In this document: in pieces, positions 53,554 through 62,073 of the stretch | How positions within the stretch are numbered: the first letter of the stretch is position 1 | How the letters are laid out: every line of letters begins with the position of its first letter | Assembly (NCBI GenBank): GCA_007244375.1 | Contig: SCVW01000016.1 | Coordinates: 1 to 64,000 of the forward strand | Length of the DNA: 64,000 nucleotides | Direction of reading: 5' to 3' | Origin: Smithella sp. | GTDB taxonomy: Bacteria; Desulfobacterota; Syntrophia; Syntrophales; Smithellaceae | Made by a program: the position numbers and the translations under genes | Notes under the pieces: generated by a model | The model's input: the letters and a program-made list of their open reading frames with translations, nothing else | The model's database searches: none | What the model was told of the DNA's origin: nothing

Positions 53554-53940
53554 TTGTCAGATAAGATAAGAGTGTTGATCATTGATGATGAAGCTGATTT
53601 TTGTTTCTTCGTTCAAAAAAATCTTGTGAGGGACGGGAGGTTCGACGTGTTAGTGGCAACAAACGGCAAAGACGGGATAAACATGGCTGAAAATGAATTT
53701 CCTGATATCATTCTGCTTGATCTCTTCATGCCGGACATACCCGGCGAAGATGTCGCGGCCGCTTTAAAAGAAAACATTACTACAAAAGACATTCCCATTC
53801 TTTTTGTTACCGCGCTTGCAACCAACGATGATATTGTGAATCGCGATGAAAATAAAATCGGAAACAACTATATAATGCCCAAACCGGTACGTACAAAAAA
53901 ACTTATAGAGACTATCCTGAAGATTCTTGGAAGACTTTGA
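53554..53940 (+). CDS. Single-domain response regulator (receiver only)
   Basis: A 128-residue receiver domain. Acidic D11 and D12 and phosphoacceptor D56 (in IILLDLFMPD) are present, with the conserved T in FVTALA and K in MPKPVRTKK. No output domain follows, so it acts by protein contact, as CheY-like proteins do. I start at TTG 53554 because GGAGG ends 6 bases before it; the ATG at 53536 gives a poor N-terminus overlapping the kinase. Partner: the kinase immediately upstream. Confidence 0.9.
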   Translation: MSDKIRVLIIDDEADFCFFVQKNLVRDGRFDVLVATNGKDGINMAENEFPDIILLDLFMPDIPGEDVAAALKENITTKDIPILFVTALATNDDIVNRDENKIGNNYIMPKPVRTKKLIETILKILGRL

Positions 53941-54041
53941 ATTCAGTCTCATAATTTTTTTAATAGCCGGGTTTCATCAATAATGTCCGTATATTTTGTT
54001 TTTCCCTTAAAAATACGGTAAACAAAAAAAGGAGGGTTAAT

Positions 54042-54425
54042 ATGAAAAATAAATCCGTAATTTCAAAAGGCATTTTTTGTGTATTGTTATTTGCTTTGAC
54101 GGTTTTCTGTCTCTATCCGCAAATTTCATATGCCGATGCACCTAAAGATGTGAAAATAGAATATGATTTTAATACGCAAATTCTGTCGGTAACTATTACG
54201 CACAAATCATCATTCTCTGGTTTCCATCATATTAAAACTGTTGAGATAAAGAAAAATTCTGTCATAATCAGCACAAATAATTATGATACACAACCAAAAG
54301 AAGTACCATTTACCTATACCTATAAAGTGATTGCTTCACAAGGTGATAAACTGGAGGCTACGGCAACTTGTAATCTGTCCGGGAATAAAACCGCAACCAT
54401 TACAGTATCAGGGACTACGAAATAG
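54042..54425 (+). CDS. Small secreted beta-rich protein
   Basis: A 127-residue protein with a Sec signal (residues 1-31, KNK start, hydrophobic core, cleavage near SYADA). The mature chain is beta-rich: KIEYDFNTQILSVTITHK, FHHIKTVEIKKNS, EATATCNLSGNKTATITVS. The HHIK...VEI and late Cys segment faintly resembles the iron-site region of desulfoferrodoxin/superoxide reductases, but the key ligands are not complete, so I leave it unnamed. AAGGAGG precedes the start. It lies 13 bases before the deaminase gene and is probably cotranscribed. Confidence 0.65.
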   Translation: MKNKSVISKGIFCVLLFALTVFCLYPQISYADAPKDVKIEYDFNTQILSVTITHKSSFSGFHHIKTVEIKKNSVIISTNNYDTQPKEVPFTYTYKVIASQGDKLEATATCNLSGNKTATITVSGTTK

Positions 54426-54438
54426 GATTAAATAATCA

Positions 54439-55788
54439 ATGCAAGAAAATAATTGGGATATATTAATCACAGGCGGGACACTAATAACGATGTCCGCCGG
54501 AATGGAAATAATAGAAGATTCCTTTGTCGGTATCAAAGACGGTCTTATTTCTGCGGTTGGACGAAATAATGACCCGGGATTCCCCACCTTCAAGGCAAAA
54601 GAATCGATCAATGCATCCGGCTGCATCGTTATGCCCGGAATGGTCAATACGCATACGCACATTCCGATGGTTTGCTTCCGGGGCATGGCCGATGATCTGC
54701 CGCTCATGGAGTGGTTGAATAAGTATATTTGGCCAACGGAAATGCGTTTCATCAATAAAAAAATGGTTTACGACGGCGCCATGCTGGCTATGGCCGAAAT
54801 GATTCTTTCCGGCACGACAACTTTTTGCGACAGTTATTTTTTTGAAAATACCACTGCAGAAGCGATCAGCGTTGTCGGAATGCGGGCTGTCGTATCGCAG
54901 GGATTTGCCGATATATTCATGTCGGATAAGGTCAAGGCTGACAAAATGATGAATGTGGCCGAGCGCTTTGTAAATCGGTGGCAATCATATGCGCCTTTGA
55001 TTACACCGGCATATTTTTGTCATTCTCCTTACACTTGTTCGCCTGATACACTTATCCGGGTAAAGGATGCTACCCGCGAAAAAGGTATTCTATTTCTGTT
55101 GCATTTGCTCGAAAACAAAGACGAAACAGATACTATCTTGAATAGATACGGCAAAAAACCTGTGCAGCTTTTGCATGATCTGGGCGTTCTGGATGAAAAA
55201 ACCATCGCCGTCCATTGTAACTGGCTTACCAAAGAAGAAATGACTATTTTTGCCGATCTGGGCGTTAAAGTTTCACATAATCCGGAAAGCTCCATGAAAC
55301 TGGCATCAGGCGTTGCTCCTGTTCCCGAAATGTTGATTCAAGGTGTAATTGTAGGATTGGGAACGGACGGATGTGCCAGCAACAACGATCTGGACATGAT
55401 CCGGGAAATGGATACGGCAGCAAAAATTCATAAAGTCACATCGATGGATCCTACCGTGATGAACGCACAAACCGTTCTAAAAATGGCAACCATTGAAGGA
55501 GCAAAAGTACTGGGATTAGACAAACTAATAGGTTCCATTGAAACAGACAAAAAAGCAGACATTATTTTAGTAGATATGAATCAACCTCACCTGACACCGC
55601 TTTATAACTACTATTCCCAGCTTGTCTACGCCTCCAGAGGTGCGGACGTAAAGACCAGCATTATCAACGGCAAAATTGTTATGAAAGACAGGCAACTACT
55701 TACCATTGATCATAAAACCGCAATGGATAATGTGCGTAAAATTGCGGCTGACATAATTAATCAAAAATTGATTACTGTTTCAGTATAG
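54439..55788 (+). CDS. mtaD: 5-methylthioadenosine/S-adenosylhomocysteine deaminase family amidohydrolase
   Basis: A 449-residue amidohydrolase of the MtaD/SsnA/Trz group. Metal-binding motifs: HTHIP (HxH at GMVNTHTHIPMV), VHCNW, SHNPESSMKLASG and GTDGCASNND. The N-terminal part ILITGGTLITMSAGMEII begins the composite beta domain. MtaD converts MTA or SAH to the inosyl forms, salvaging SAM-cycle by-products. The organism has many SAM users (radical SAM enzymes, methyltransferases), so SAH removal would be useful. Other family members act on guanine or triazines; the exact substrate is not fixed by sequence. A PfkB kinase follows. Confidence 0.82.
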   Translation: MQENNWDILITGGTLITMSAGMEIIEDSFVGIKDGLISAVGRNNDPGFPTFKAKESINASGCIVMPGMVNTHTHIPMVCFRGMADDLPLMEWLNKYIWPTEMRFINKKMVYDGAMLAMAEMILSGTTTFCDSYFFENTTAEAISVVGMRAVVSQGFADIFMSDKVKADKMMNVAERFVNRWQSYAPLITPAYFCHSPYTCSPDTLIRVKDATREKGILFLLHLLENKDETDTILNRYGKKPVQLLHDLGVLDEKTIAVHCNWLTKEEMTIFADLGVKVSHNPESSMKLASGVAPVPEMLIQGVIVGLGTDGCASNNDLDMIREMDTAAKIHKVTSMDPTVMNAQTVLKMATIEGAKVLGLDKLIGSIETDKKADIILVDMNQPHLTPLYNYYSQLVYASRGADVKTSIINGKIVMKDRQLLTIDHKTAMDNVRKIAADIINQKLITVSV

Positions 55789-55810
55789 TGACACAAAAGC
55801 ATAAAATACA

Positions 55811-55839
55811 TTGACACAAAAATTAATATTACCTATATT
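55811..55839 (+). promoter_or_regulatory. Promoter of the PfkB kinase gene
   Basis: TTGACA (55811-55816) and TATATT (55834-55839) are 17 bases apart, and the start codon lies 50 bases further on. This indicates that the kinase has its own promoter rather than depending only on the deaminase gene. Confidence 0.75.
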
Positions 55840-55888
55840 TTTCAGCACAACAACTTATGTAAATAACTATATTTAAAGGCTAATAATT

Positions 55889-56806
55889 ATGAATATTATC
55901 GTTTCCGGCTCACTTGCCTATGACAGGATTATGGACTTCCCCGGACATTTTTCCGACCACATTCTGCCTGACAAAATTCACATGCTTAACGTTTGCTTTC
56001 AGGTCAACGGCTTAAAGGAAAAATACGGCGGTACGGCGGGAAATATTGCTTATGCACTTAAGCTGATGGGTGAAAATCCTTTTATCTGTGCAACCATCGG
56101 CCACGATTATCATAAATATTTCAAGTGGTTTGCAAAGAATGGAATATCCACGGAAGGCATTAAAATAATCGCCGATGAATTTACAGCCGGCGCTTATATT
56201 ACAACTGACCGCGCCGACAATCAAATAACAGGATTCAATCCTGGAGCGATGAAATATCAATCTACTTTAGACCTCGGCAAATTTCCTCCCCAGGAAACAA
56301 TAGTTATCATTTCTCCCGGCAACTTTGATGATATGGTTAATTATCCGAGCGCATGCAAAGCCAGAGGAATCGATTACGTTTTTGATCCCGGACAATCTTT
56401 GCCTATGTGGAACACGGAAAGTTTGATTCAGGTCATAGAAGGATGCAGAATGTTAATTGTCAATGATTACGAACTCAGTCTGATCATTAAAAAAACCGGT
56501 TTAAATAAAGAAGCTCTATTAAAAATGGCCGGCACAATTATTACCACCCTGGGAGAGCAGGGATCACAGGTATCTACGCAATTTAGCGAAATTGCCATTC
56601 CCGCCTTTAAACCAAAGAAAGTTGTCGATCCGACAGGCGCCGGAGATTCATATCGTGGCGGTCTTATCAGCGGATTGGCCCGCGGCAAAGACATCGAACA
56701 AAGCGCACTAATAGGCAGCGTTTGTGCTTCTTTTGCCGTAGAAAGTTACGGAACTCAGGAATACAGTTTCACTCCTGAAGAATTCAACGAAAGACTTAAC
56801 GGCTGA
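55889..56806 (+). CDS. PfkB family carbohydrate/nucleoside kinase, adenosine-kinase-like
   Basis: A 305-residue ribokinase-fold kinase. The N-terminal NIIVSGSLAYDRIMDFPGHF, the glycine-rich GGTAGNIAYALKLMGE and the ATP/catalytic signature DPTGAGDSYRGGL (Asp base) are present. The N-terminal DRIMDFPG block resembles adenosine kinases of the bacterial PfkB type. With the deaminase just upstream this pair fits purine/SAM salvage, as inference only. Its promoter at 55811 gives it independent expression. AAAGG precedes the start. Confidence 0.82.
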   Translation: MNIIVSGSLAYDRIMDFPGHFSDHILPDKIHMLNVCFQVNGLKEKYGGTAGNIAYALKLMGENPFICATIGHDYHKYFKWFAKNGISTEGIKIIADEFTAGAYITTDRADNQITGFNPGAMKYQSTLDLGKFPPQETIVIISPGNFDDMVNYPSACKARGIDYVFDPGQSLPMWNTESLIQVIEGCRMLIVNDYELSLIIKKTGLNKEALLKMAGTIITTLGEQGSQVSTQFSEIAIPAFKPKKVVDPTGAGDSYRGGLISGLARGKDIEQSALIGSVCASFAVESYGTQEYSFTPEEFNERLNG

Positions 56807-56872
56807 CAGCAACTTTCTATAAAAAATCCCACATCTGATCTTTTACAGGATTACAGATAATCAGCAATGGAA

Positions 56873-57457
56873 TCATTCGGAACTTCCTTCGTTTATTTTC
56901 CGGTAATTGATAATATTTTTTCTGTGATTGAACAAGATCAACAGAAAAGTAGCCAGCGCTCCGGATATCGCACCAAATTGCCATTCAAGAATTAAAGCCT
57001 GGCCGCAAGCAAGTATAAAAACCATAAAGAACGATGCGATAAAAGTGATCCTGAAAATTCCGTAAACAATAAGCCATGTCGCTGCTGAAGCAAGAGCAGC
57101 CGATGGCGCTATAAGAAGTGTAAAACCTAAATAATTGGCGACTCCTTTACCACCGCGAAAATCGTGAAAACAAGGAAAGCTGTTTCCTAAAACAAGAAAA
57201 AAACCAGCCCACGGCAGCAATTGTTTCTCAAAAGAATAAATTGCTATAACCGCGACAGCTATCGCCCTTCCAATATCCAACAGAAAAATAAAGGACGCCC
57301 ATACAATTCCTGTCTGACGGTAAACATTTGTAGTTCCCGCATTGCCGCTGAAACTCAGGCGGGGATCATCCTTACCGGTCAGTTTAAAAAAAATAATAGC
57401 AAAATTTACAGACCCGGCAAGATAAGCAAAAAGGTAAATTAATAATGCCTTCACCAT
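56873..57457 (-). CDS. plsY: Glycerol-3-phosphate acyltransferase PlsY
   Basis: A 194-residue five-helix membrane enzyme that transfers acyl from acyl-phosphate to glycerol-3-phosphate, the first step of phospholipid synthesis. Conserved pieces: AYLAGSVNFAIIF, GNAGTTNVYR (loop 1 motif), LVLGNSFPCFHDFRGGKGVAN (loop 2) and the FLLILFNHRKNI near the end. It sits directly after the dehydratase of the ketosynthase cluster (7 bases), so it may be cotranscribed with it, linking the cluster to lipid supply. Confidence 0.93.
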   Translation of the reverse strand: MVKALLIYLFAYLAGSVNFAIIFFKLTGKDDPRLSFSGNAGTTNVYRQTGIVWASFIFLLDIGRAIAVAVIAIYSFEKQLLPWAGFFLVLGNSFPCFHDFRGGKGVANYLGFTLLIAPSAALASAATWLIVYGIFRITFIASFFMVFILACGQALILEWQFGAISGALATFLLILFNHRKNIINYRKINEGSSE

Positions 57458-57464
57458 TCACGTT

Positions 57465-58334
57465 TCACCCTTCACTCTTCACTACAATCCAATCTGGTGG
57501 ACACATCCGTCCCTTCGTCACATCCTTCATCTTGAGTCCTTTGATATATTCGCACACTACTTCATCTTTATAGATCCATGCGTCAAATATCAATACGTCC
57601 CTGGTCATATTAACCGGTACAACTCGGCCAAGATATTCTTCCCTCTTTCTTGTCTTTTTATAAATTATTCTTTTTTCAAATCCCACAGGAAAAGAAACAA
57701 TACCGGCAAAACGCTGTCCCCAGACACAGGCCGCATGCATTGTCGCATCCAGCGGAAACGGCGAACCGAGCAAATCTTCATCGGCTTCATGGTCTCCGCC
57801 AAAAAGATAAGCCAGTGCGCCTTCAGATGAAACCGATAAATCACCCACAATGTTACGATAAGCAGTTCCAAAGGGAACCAGTTCACGGTAAATAGTGATT
57901 GAAGGCACGCTGATACAATCGCCTTTTAGTTTATCCACTGCGTGAGAATGAGATGTAACAAATTCTTTTGTGTCGGTTGTATAAAACTCGACCCGCGCGT
58001 GTTCAACTTCGCGACTAATGGTTCCTGTTTTTGATTTTACGGAAATTAAAAGTGAAGCCGCAATAATTTCATTTCCGGAATTTTCCATATCGACAATCAC
58101 CTGTTGACGCCCGATATCCGGTGCGATTGTCAGAAAACGCGAAAAGACTGCATTCTGCAGACAATTTATTTCTGTTTGCTGATAATTTTGTTTGACTGCC
58201 CGAGCCAGAACAATAAGAGATTCAACCGCAGGCAGGATCACCTTACCTTCCAAATAGTGATCTCTTAAATAGGAATGAATTTCTATTTCACAGAAATGCC
58301 TTTTCTTCTGATTTAAGCCGGAAATGATTTCCAT
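57465..58334 (-). CDS. PKS-type double-hotdog dehydratase-like protein
   Basis: A 289-residue protein with the PS-DH double-hotdog layout. The catalytic His is in the HxxxGxxxxP motif HYLEGKVILP (residues about 25-34 of this frame), and the later PLDATMHAACVWGQ shows the D-x-x-x-H/Q-like second catalytic Asp. It would remove water from beta-hydroxyacyl-ACP as a free-standing domain. I start at ATG 58334; an upstream in-frame start at 58391 adds 19 residues. It overlaps the thioesterase gene by 22 bases. It is the dehydratase of the cluster with two ketosynthases and a thioesterase. Confidence 0.75.
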   Translation of the reverse strand: MEIISGLNQKKRHFCEIEIHSYLRDHYLEGKVILPAVESLIVLARAVKQNYQQTEINCLQNAVFSRFLTIAPDIGRQQVIVDMENSGNEIIAASLLISVKSKTGTISREVEHARVEFYTTDTKEFVTSHSHAVDKLKGDCISVPSITIYRELVPFGTAYRNIVGDLSVSSEGALAYLFGGDHEADEDLLGSPFPLDATMHAACVWGQRFAGIVSFPVGFEKRIIYKKTRKREEYLGRVVPVNMTRDVLIFDAWIYKDEVVCEYIKGLKMKDVTKGRMCPPDWIVVKSEG

Positions 58335-58792
58335 AATTGAACCGTCTTCGGATCCACGGCCACGGGAGTGCCCGAAAGATTCAGTGCGCAATGTTTGGTA
58401 AAACCAGTACAGATTACGTGCCCCTTTTCCTGATGCGTGATCAGATAGTCGAATTGCAGACGTACTCTCTCCAGATTAACCGGACGTGTGTGAATATACA
58501 TCAAATCATCGTAATAAAGAGGCTGATGAAAGCTGATACCCAGATCAAAAATAGGATAAACATAACCGCTATCCTCGATCTCTTTGTAAGGATAGGCAAG
58601 ATCACGCATCAGCGATGTCCGTCCGAATTCAAAATAACGCAGATAATTGGAATGATAAACTACCTGTGAACGGTCGGTATCAATATATAACACCCTATAT
58701 GTTGAACGATGCCAGACAAGACCGGTGGTAAGATCTCGCACATAACGTTCATCATTATTGTATATTTCAGGTTTAAAGGGTTTGGGCTTCAT
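58313..58792 (-). CDS. Acyl-ACP/CoA thioesterase, 4HBT (YbgC-like)
   Basis: A 159-residue hotdog thioesterase. The YbgC pattern YRVLYIDTDRSQVVYHSNYLRYFE includes the catalytic Asp and the HSNYLRYFE block. An N-terminal segment of about 25 residues (KPKPFKPEIYNNDERYV) precedes it and may bind a partner. It could release or transfer the acyl chain made by the cluster. It overlaps the dehydratase and adjoins the ketosynthase (1 base), so the three are cotranscribed. Confidence 0.88.
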   Translation of the reverse strand: MKPKPFKPEIYNNDERYVRDLTTGLVWHRSTYRVLYIDTDRSQVVYHSNYLRYFEFGRTSLMRDLAYPYKEIEDSGYVYPIFDLGISFHQPLYYDDLMYIHTRPVNLERVRLQFDYLITHQEKGHVICTGFTKHCALNLSGTPVAVDPKTVQLWKSFPA

Positions 58793-58793
58793 T

Positions 58794-60059
58794 CTATACT
58801 CCTCTAAAAATTACACAGCAATTTGTTCCGCCAAATCCAAAGGCATTGGAAAGAGCAATCTCATATCTATGTTTGCGGGCTTCATTAGGAACGACGTCAA
58901 TATCGGAAAATTCAGGATCAGGAATATGATTAATCGTCGGCAGAATAATGCCCTTTTTCATTCCTTCGATAGTCAGAGCCGCCTCAATCGCCGCAGTCGC
59001 ACCCAGCGTATGTCCCAACTGGGATTTGTTTGAAGAGACTGGAATCTTTTCTATTTTTTTGCCGAACACATCTCTTAGACATTTAACTTCAGTAGCATCA
59101 CCTTTAAGTGTGGAAGTGCCATGAGCATTTATATACTCGATATTTTCCGGTTTCAATCCGGCATCATCGATAGTTTCACGAATAGCCCGAATGATTGTCG
59201 GCATATTGGGACTGGTATAATGATGGGCGTCCGATGTCCACCCGATACCAAGAACTTCGGCTTTTGGTTTAAGGCCGTACATCCTCATAACTTCTTCAGC
59301 CGCCAGAACAACAACACCCGCGCCTTCCGAAAGAACAAAGCCTCTGCGGTCAACACTAAAAGGACGCGATGCCAATGCGGGGTTATCATAAGCGCGATCT
59401 TTGGAATTAACTTTAATTGTGGCGTTCATATTGGCAAAACCGTGAATCAGCTCCGGTAAAATGGGAGTGTCGGCTCCTCCTGCCAGAACAAAATCGCAAT
59501 CACCGTCTCTGATCATTCTTGCTCCGATACCTATAGCATGATTACCCGAGGCACACGCGCCCTGCGGCGAAAAAATAGGGCCGGTAAATTTCAACAACAT
59601 TCCCGCCTTGCCGGAAGGGAGATTAGCACATAAATTAGGCAAAAGATATGGACTCACCCGAAGCGGGCCGCGATGCTCCAGATCGTGCACGGCAACGCGA
59701 AAAGCGTCGGAACCATTGAGTGCCGAACCGATAAGGCAGGCCATTCTTGGTCCAATCTGGGCATCAATTTCAATTCCTGCATTCTGCAAAGCTTCTTTGC
59801 AAACCGCCATAGTTAAAATAACAAAAGCCGCATTCCAGTTATAAACTTCCTTCGCATCGGTAAAATCAAGCTCCAGCGGATACCAGTCAGGTATTTCGCC
59901 GACGACATCGCAGACGGATTCGACTTTACAACGGGTTACTTTACGAAAACCAGCTTCACCTTTGATCGCTCTCTTCCATGTTTTTTCTAACGTGCTTCCC
60001 AGCGGAGTGGCCGTACCATAACCGACAACAAAGACTTTTCTGTTTTTAGGAGCTCTCAT
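58794..60059 (-). CDS. Beta-ketoacyl-ACP synthase (FabF-like), first of two
   Basis: A 421-residue condensing enzyme. The active Cys lies in PQGACASGNHAIG, the His pair in EYINAHGTSTLKGD and SNKSQLGHTLGATAAIEA, and the end NAFGFGGTNCCVI matches FabF. It extends an acyl chain by decarboxylative Claisen condensation. It has moderate similarity to the second ketosynthase at 60568 (same motifs, different N-terminal halves), so they may form a heterodimer or act at different steps. No chain-length-factor lacking the Cys is seen. AAGG precedes the ATG. The GIY-YIG element lies just upstream. Confidence 0.92.
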   Translation of the reverse strand: MRAPKNRKVFVVGYGTATPLGSTLEKTWKRAIKGEAGFRKVTRCKVESVCDVVGEIPDWYPLELDFTDAKEVYNWNAAFVILTMAVCKEALQNAGIEIDAQIGPRMACLIGSALNGSDAFRVAVHDLEHRGPLRVSPYLLPNLCANLPSGKAGMLLKFTGPIFSPQGACASGNHAIGIGARMIRDGDCDFVLAGGADTPILPELIHGFANMNATIKVNSKDRAYDNPALASRPFSVDRRGFVLSEGAGVVVLAAEEVMRMYGLKPKAEVLGIGWTSDAHHYTSPNMPTIIRAIRETIDDAGLKPENIEYINAHGTSTLKGDATEVKCLRDVFGKKIEKIPVSSNKSQLGHTLGATAAIEAALTIEGMKKGIILPTINHIPDPEFSDIDVVPNEARKHRYEIALSNAFGFGGTNCCVIFRGV

Positions 60060-60073
60060 AATTTACCTTTTTA

Positions 60074-60454
60074 TGTCACTTCGACCCGGCGAATGCCGGA
60101 GAGAAATCTTGATTTTAAATTCTCGATTTTCTTATAGTCCCTCGCTTAAATCCCGCCAGTTTGGATTTATCCGATTCACGAGTATATTCTTCTTCTCTCT
60201 GCGCCATTTTTTAATTTCTTTTTCTCTGGCTATTGCGAAATTGATATCACTTGTTTCCTCAAAATAAACTAATTTATTTAAATTATTCTTTTTAGAGAAA
60301 CCCTCAGTTAGCTTGTTTTTATGTTCATAAATCCTGCGATTTAAATCATTAGTTACACCTACATACATCACGCTATTGTTCCAGTTCGTTAGTAAATAAA
60401 CATAATAATTCTTAAACAAAACCATAAGATTCCTCGCATTCGCTCGGAATGATA
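60074..60454. mobile_element. Palindrome-ended element carrying a GIY-YIG gene
   Basis: The 381-base unit starts with TGTCACTTCGACCCGGCGAA at 60074 and ends with AAGATTCCTCGC...CTCGGAATGATA at 60454. Inside is a minus-strand GIY-YIG gene that runs from the right end to near the left end. Two short copies at 60467 and 63119 share the ends but have no gene. It separates two otherwise tightly packed ketosynthase genes, which suggests insertion. No transposase other than the nuclease is present. Confidence 0.6.
60132..60425 (-). CDS. GIY-YIG nuclease domain protein
   Basis: A 97-residue stand-alone GIY-YIG protein. The motif is YYVYLLTNWNN then MYVGVTNDLNRRIYEHK, where the Tyr pairs and the catalytic Arg are seen, followed by YFEETSDINFAIAREKEIKKWRREKK with the likely metal-binding Glu. 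It is the size of the YhbQ/UPF0213-like group. Such small proteins can cut DNA, but their roles are largely undefined. Its reading frame fills nearly all of the element 60074-60454: the ATG lies within the right palindrome (start at 60425, 30 bases from the end). There is no strong ribosome site. Confidence 0.82.
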   Translation of the reverse strand: MVLFKNYYVYLLTNWNNSVMYVGVTNDLNRRIYEHKNKLTEGFSKKNNLNKLVYFEETSDINFAIAREKEIKKWRREKKNILVNRINPNWRDLSEGL

Positions 60455-60466
60455 ACCTTTTCTTTA

Positions 60467-60548
60467 TGTCACTTCGACCGAAGGGAGAAGTCTTGATTTA
60501 TCATCATCTCAAGATTCCTCACCCGCTTATGGCGGATTCGGAATGACA
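60467..60548. repeat. Gene-less short copy of the palindrome-ended element
   Basis: An 82-base unit: left end TGTCACTTCGACCGAAGG (60467), then GAAGTCTTGA, a short spacer, and right end CTCAAGATTCCTCACCCG...GGCGGATTCGGAATGACA (60548). It matches both ends of the GIY-YIG element next door (12 bases away) but has no coding capacity. It also contains the small palindrome CCGCTTATGGCGG near 60525. Confidence 0.65.
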
Positions 60549-60567
60549 ATTTTTTATTTCCAAAAAA

Positions 60568-61818
60568 CTAATCGATCCTACGCAATATCAGGCAGGAATT
60601 GCATCCGCCAAACCCAAAGGCGTTTTTCAAAACAAATTCCTGTTTTAATTTTCTTGCACCCTCGGCAACGCAATCAATTTCAATTTCCTTGTCAGGAATA
60701 TAATTAATAGTGGGCAGCAATGTATCTCTTATCATACCTTCCATAGCAAATATCGCCTCGATAGCGCTGGACGCACCCATCGCGTGGCCAAGCTGTGACT
60801 TGTTGGCCGATACCGGCGGCACCTTATCACCAGATATGTTATGTAAAGCGTCGGCCTCCACCTTATCTCCTATTTTTGTTGAAGTGGCGTGCGCGTTGAC
60901 TGCGTCAATGTCTTCCGGCCGCAATCCGGCATTAACAATAGCCTCTTCCATACATCTTTGAACCGTTGCCAAATTCGGCGAGACAAAATGACTGGCATCG
61001 GATGTCATAGACCATCCGGCCATTTCGATATTCGATTTAAGCCCGTGAGCTTTAGCGAATTCATCAGTGGCCAAAATTATACAGCCTGCTCCTTCGGAAA
61101 CTACAAATCCACGACGGTTTATAGAAAAAGGCCTGCTGGTTTTTTGTGGTAATTCTTCCGGCTGTCCTTCTTTCGGACGATATGCGCCGTTCATTGTGGC
61201 AAACCCGGCAACAATCGGTTCCACCAGGGGAAAATCAACCGCGCCTCCGATAACTACATCCGCCATGTTTCTTTGTAACAACATCTCGCCGATAATCAGC
61301 GAAGTAATACCTGTGGCACAAGCCGTTATCGTTGAACAGATCGGCCCCGTCGCTCCCGTAAGAATGGAAACTTTGCCGCCAACCATGTTAATGCAGGAAT
61401 TAGGATTGGTAAAAGGATGAGGCATTTTCCCTTCTTTAACCATTAGACGATCAGCCTGTAAAACAGCATCCACACCTCCGACAGCACTACTAAAAGTAAC
61501 TGCCACTCGAGGTGCTATTTCCGAAGTTATCTCAACCCCGCTTTTTTTAAGCGCCCGATGCACAACCAGTAATGCATATTTAAAGATAGGTGATGTCCAG
61601 TGCGCCAACTCCCTGGGCTGTAAAAAAGGATATGAACGTAAATCTATTTCCGCAACTTCACCGGCAACACGCACCGGGAAACCGGGGCTAAGCGTAAATC
61701 TGGTTAATTCTCCTATGCCGCATTCTCCGGCAACGGCCTTTTGCCATTGGGCATCCAAATCCGTACCCAAAGAAGACACCGCATCGTAACCTAATATTAA
61801 GGATCTTTTAGAACTCAT
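60568..61818 (-). CDS. Beta-ketoacyl-ACP synthase (FabF-like), second of two
   Basis: A 416-residue condensing enzyme. The active Cys is in CSTITACATGITSL, with the His residues in AVNAHATSTKIGDKVE and SANKSQLGHAMGASSAIEA, and the end NAFGFGGCNSCLIL. HATST replaces the usual HGTST. It is the first gene of the tight cluster (transcribed right to left) apart from the radical SAM genes. The ribosome site is GAGG seven bases before the ATG. Its partner is the ketosynthase at 58794, separated now by the GIY-YIG element and one short copy. Confidence 0.92.
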   Translation of the reverse strand: MSSKRSLILGYDAVSSLGTDLDAQWQKAVAGECGIGELTRFTLSPGFPVRVAGEVAEIDLRSYPFLQPRELAHWTSPIFKYALLVVHRALKKSGVEITSEIAPRVAVTFSSAVGGVDAVLQADRLMVKEGKMPHPFTNPNSCINMVGGKVSILTGATGPICSTITACATGITSLIIGEMLLQRNMADVVIGGAVDFPLVEPIVAGFATMNGAYRPKEGQPEELPQKTSRPFSINRRGFVVSEGAGCIILATDEFAKAHGLKSNIEMAGWSMTSDASHFVSPNLATVQRCMEEAIVNAGLRPEDIDAVNAHATSTKIGDKVEADALHNISGDKVPPVSANKSQLGHAMGASSAIEAIFAMEGMIRDTLLPTINYIPDKEIEIDCVAEGARKLKQEFVLKNAFGFGGCNSCLILRRID

Positions 61819-61841
61819 TATTTATCCTCAAAAATATTTGA

Positions 61842-62015
61842 ACATATCCTGCGGGAAAAGAAATCCCGTGGATATTAACCAATGCTAAATCAAAGATGAT
61901 ATCGAGGCGGCAGTGAAACTCGAATTACAGTCACGCAGTGAACTGGAATTCGTTAGTTGAACTGTCCCGCATCCTCGGGGCTAGGTACAACAAATAGCAC
62001 CCGACATTCGCCGGG
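61842..62015. other. Hairpin-rich stretch upstream of the second ketosynthase gene
   Basis: The 255-base gap 61819-62073 contains no gene but several inverted repeats. ATATCC-TG-CGGGA (61844-61856) pairs with TCCCG-T-GGATAT (61864-61875). CGAATT-A-CAGT (61921-61931) pairs with ACTG-G-AATTCG (61942-61952). Shorter ones, CCCG/CGGG near 61967-61979 and CCCG/CGGG near 62000-62015, follow. They lie upstream of the ketosynthase (minus strand), so they may be in its 5' leader or be repeat remnants. Confidence 0.45.
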
Positions 62016-62073
62016 GTTCCCTTTGATTTAGAATTGGTATTACGAATGTGCCTATATCAAATTTTGATGGATA

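Noticed and set aside
54042-54425. Superoxide reductase.
   Set aside because: The protein is secreted and lacks the complete set of His and Cys iron ligands.
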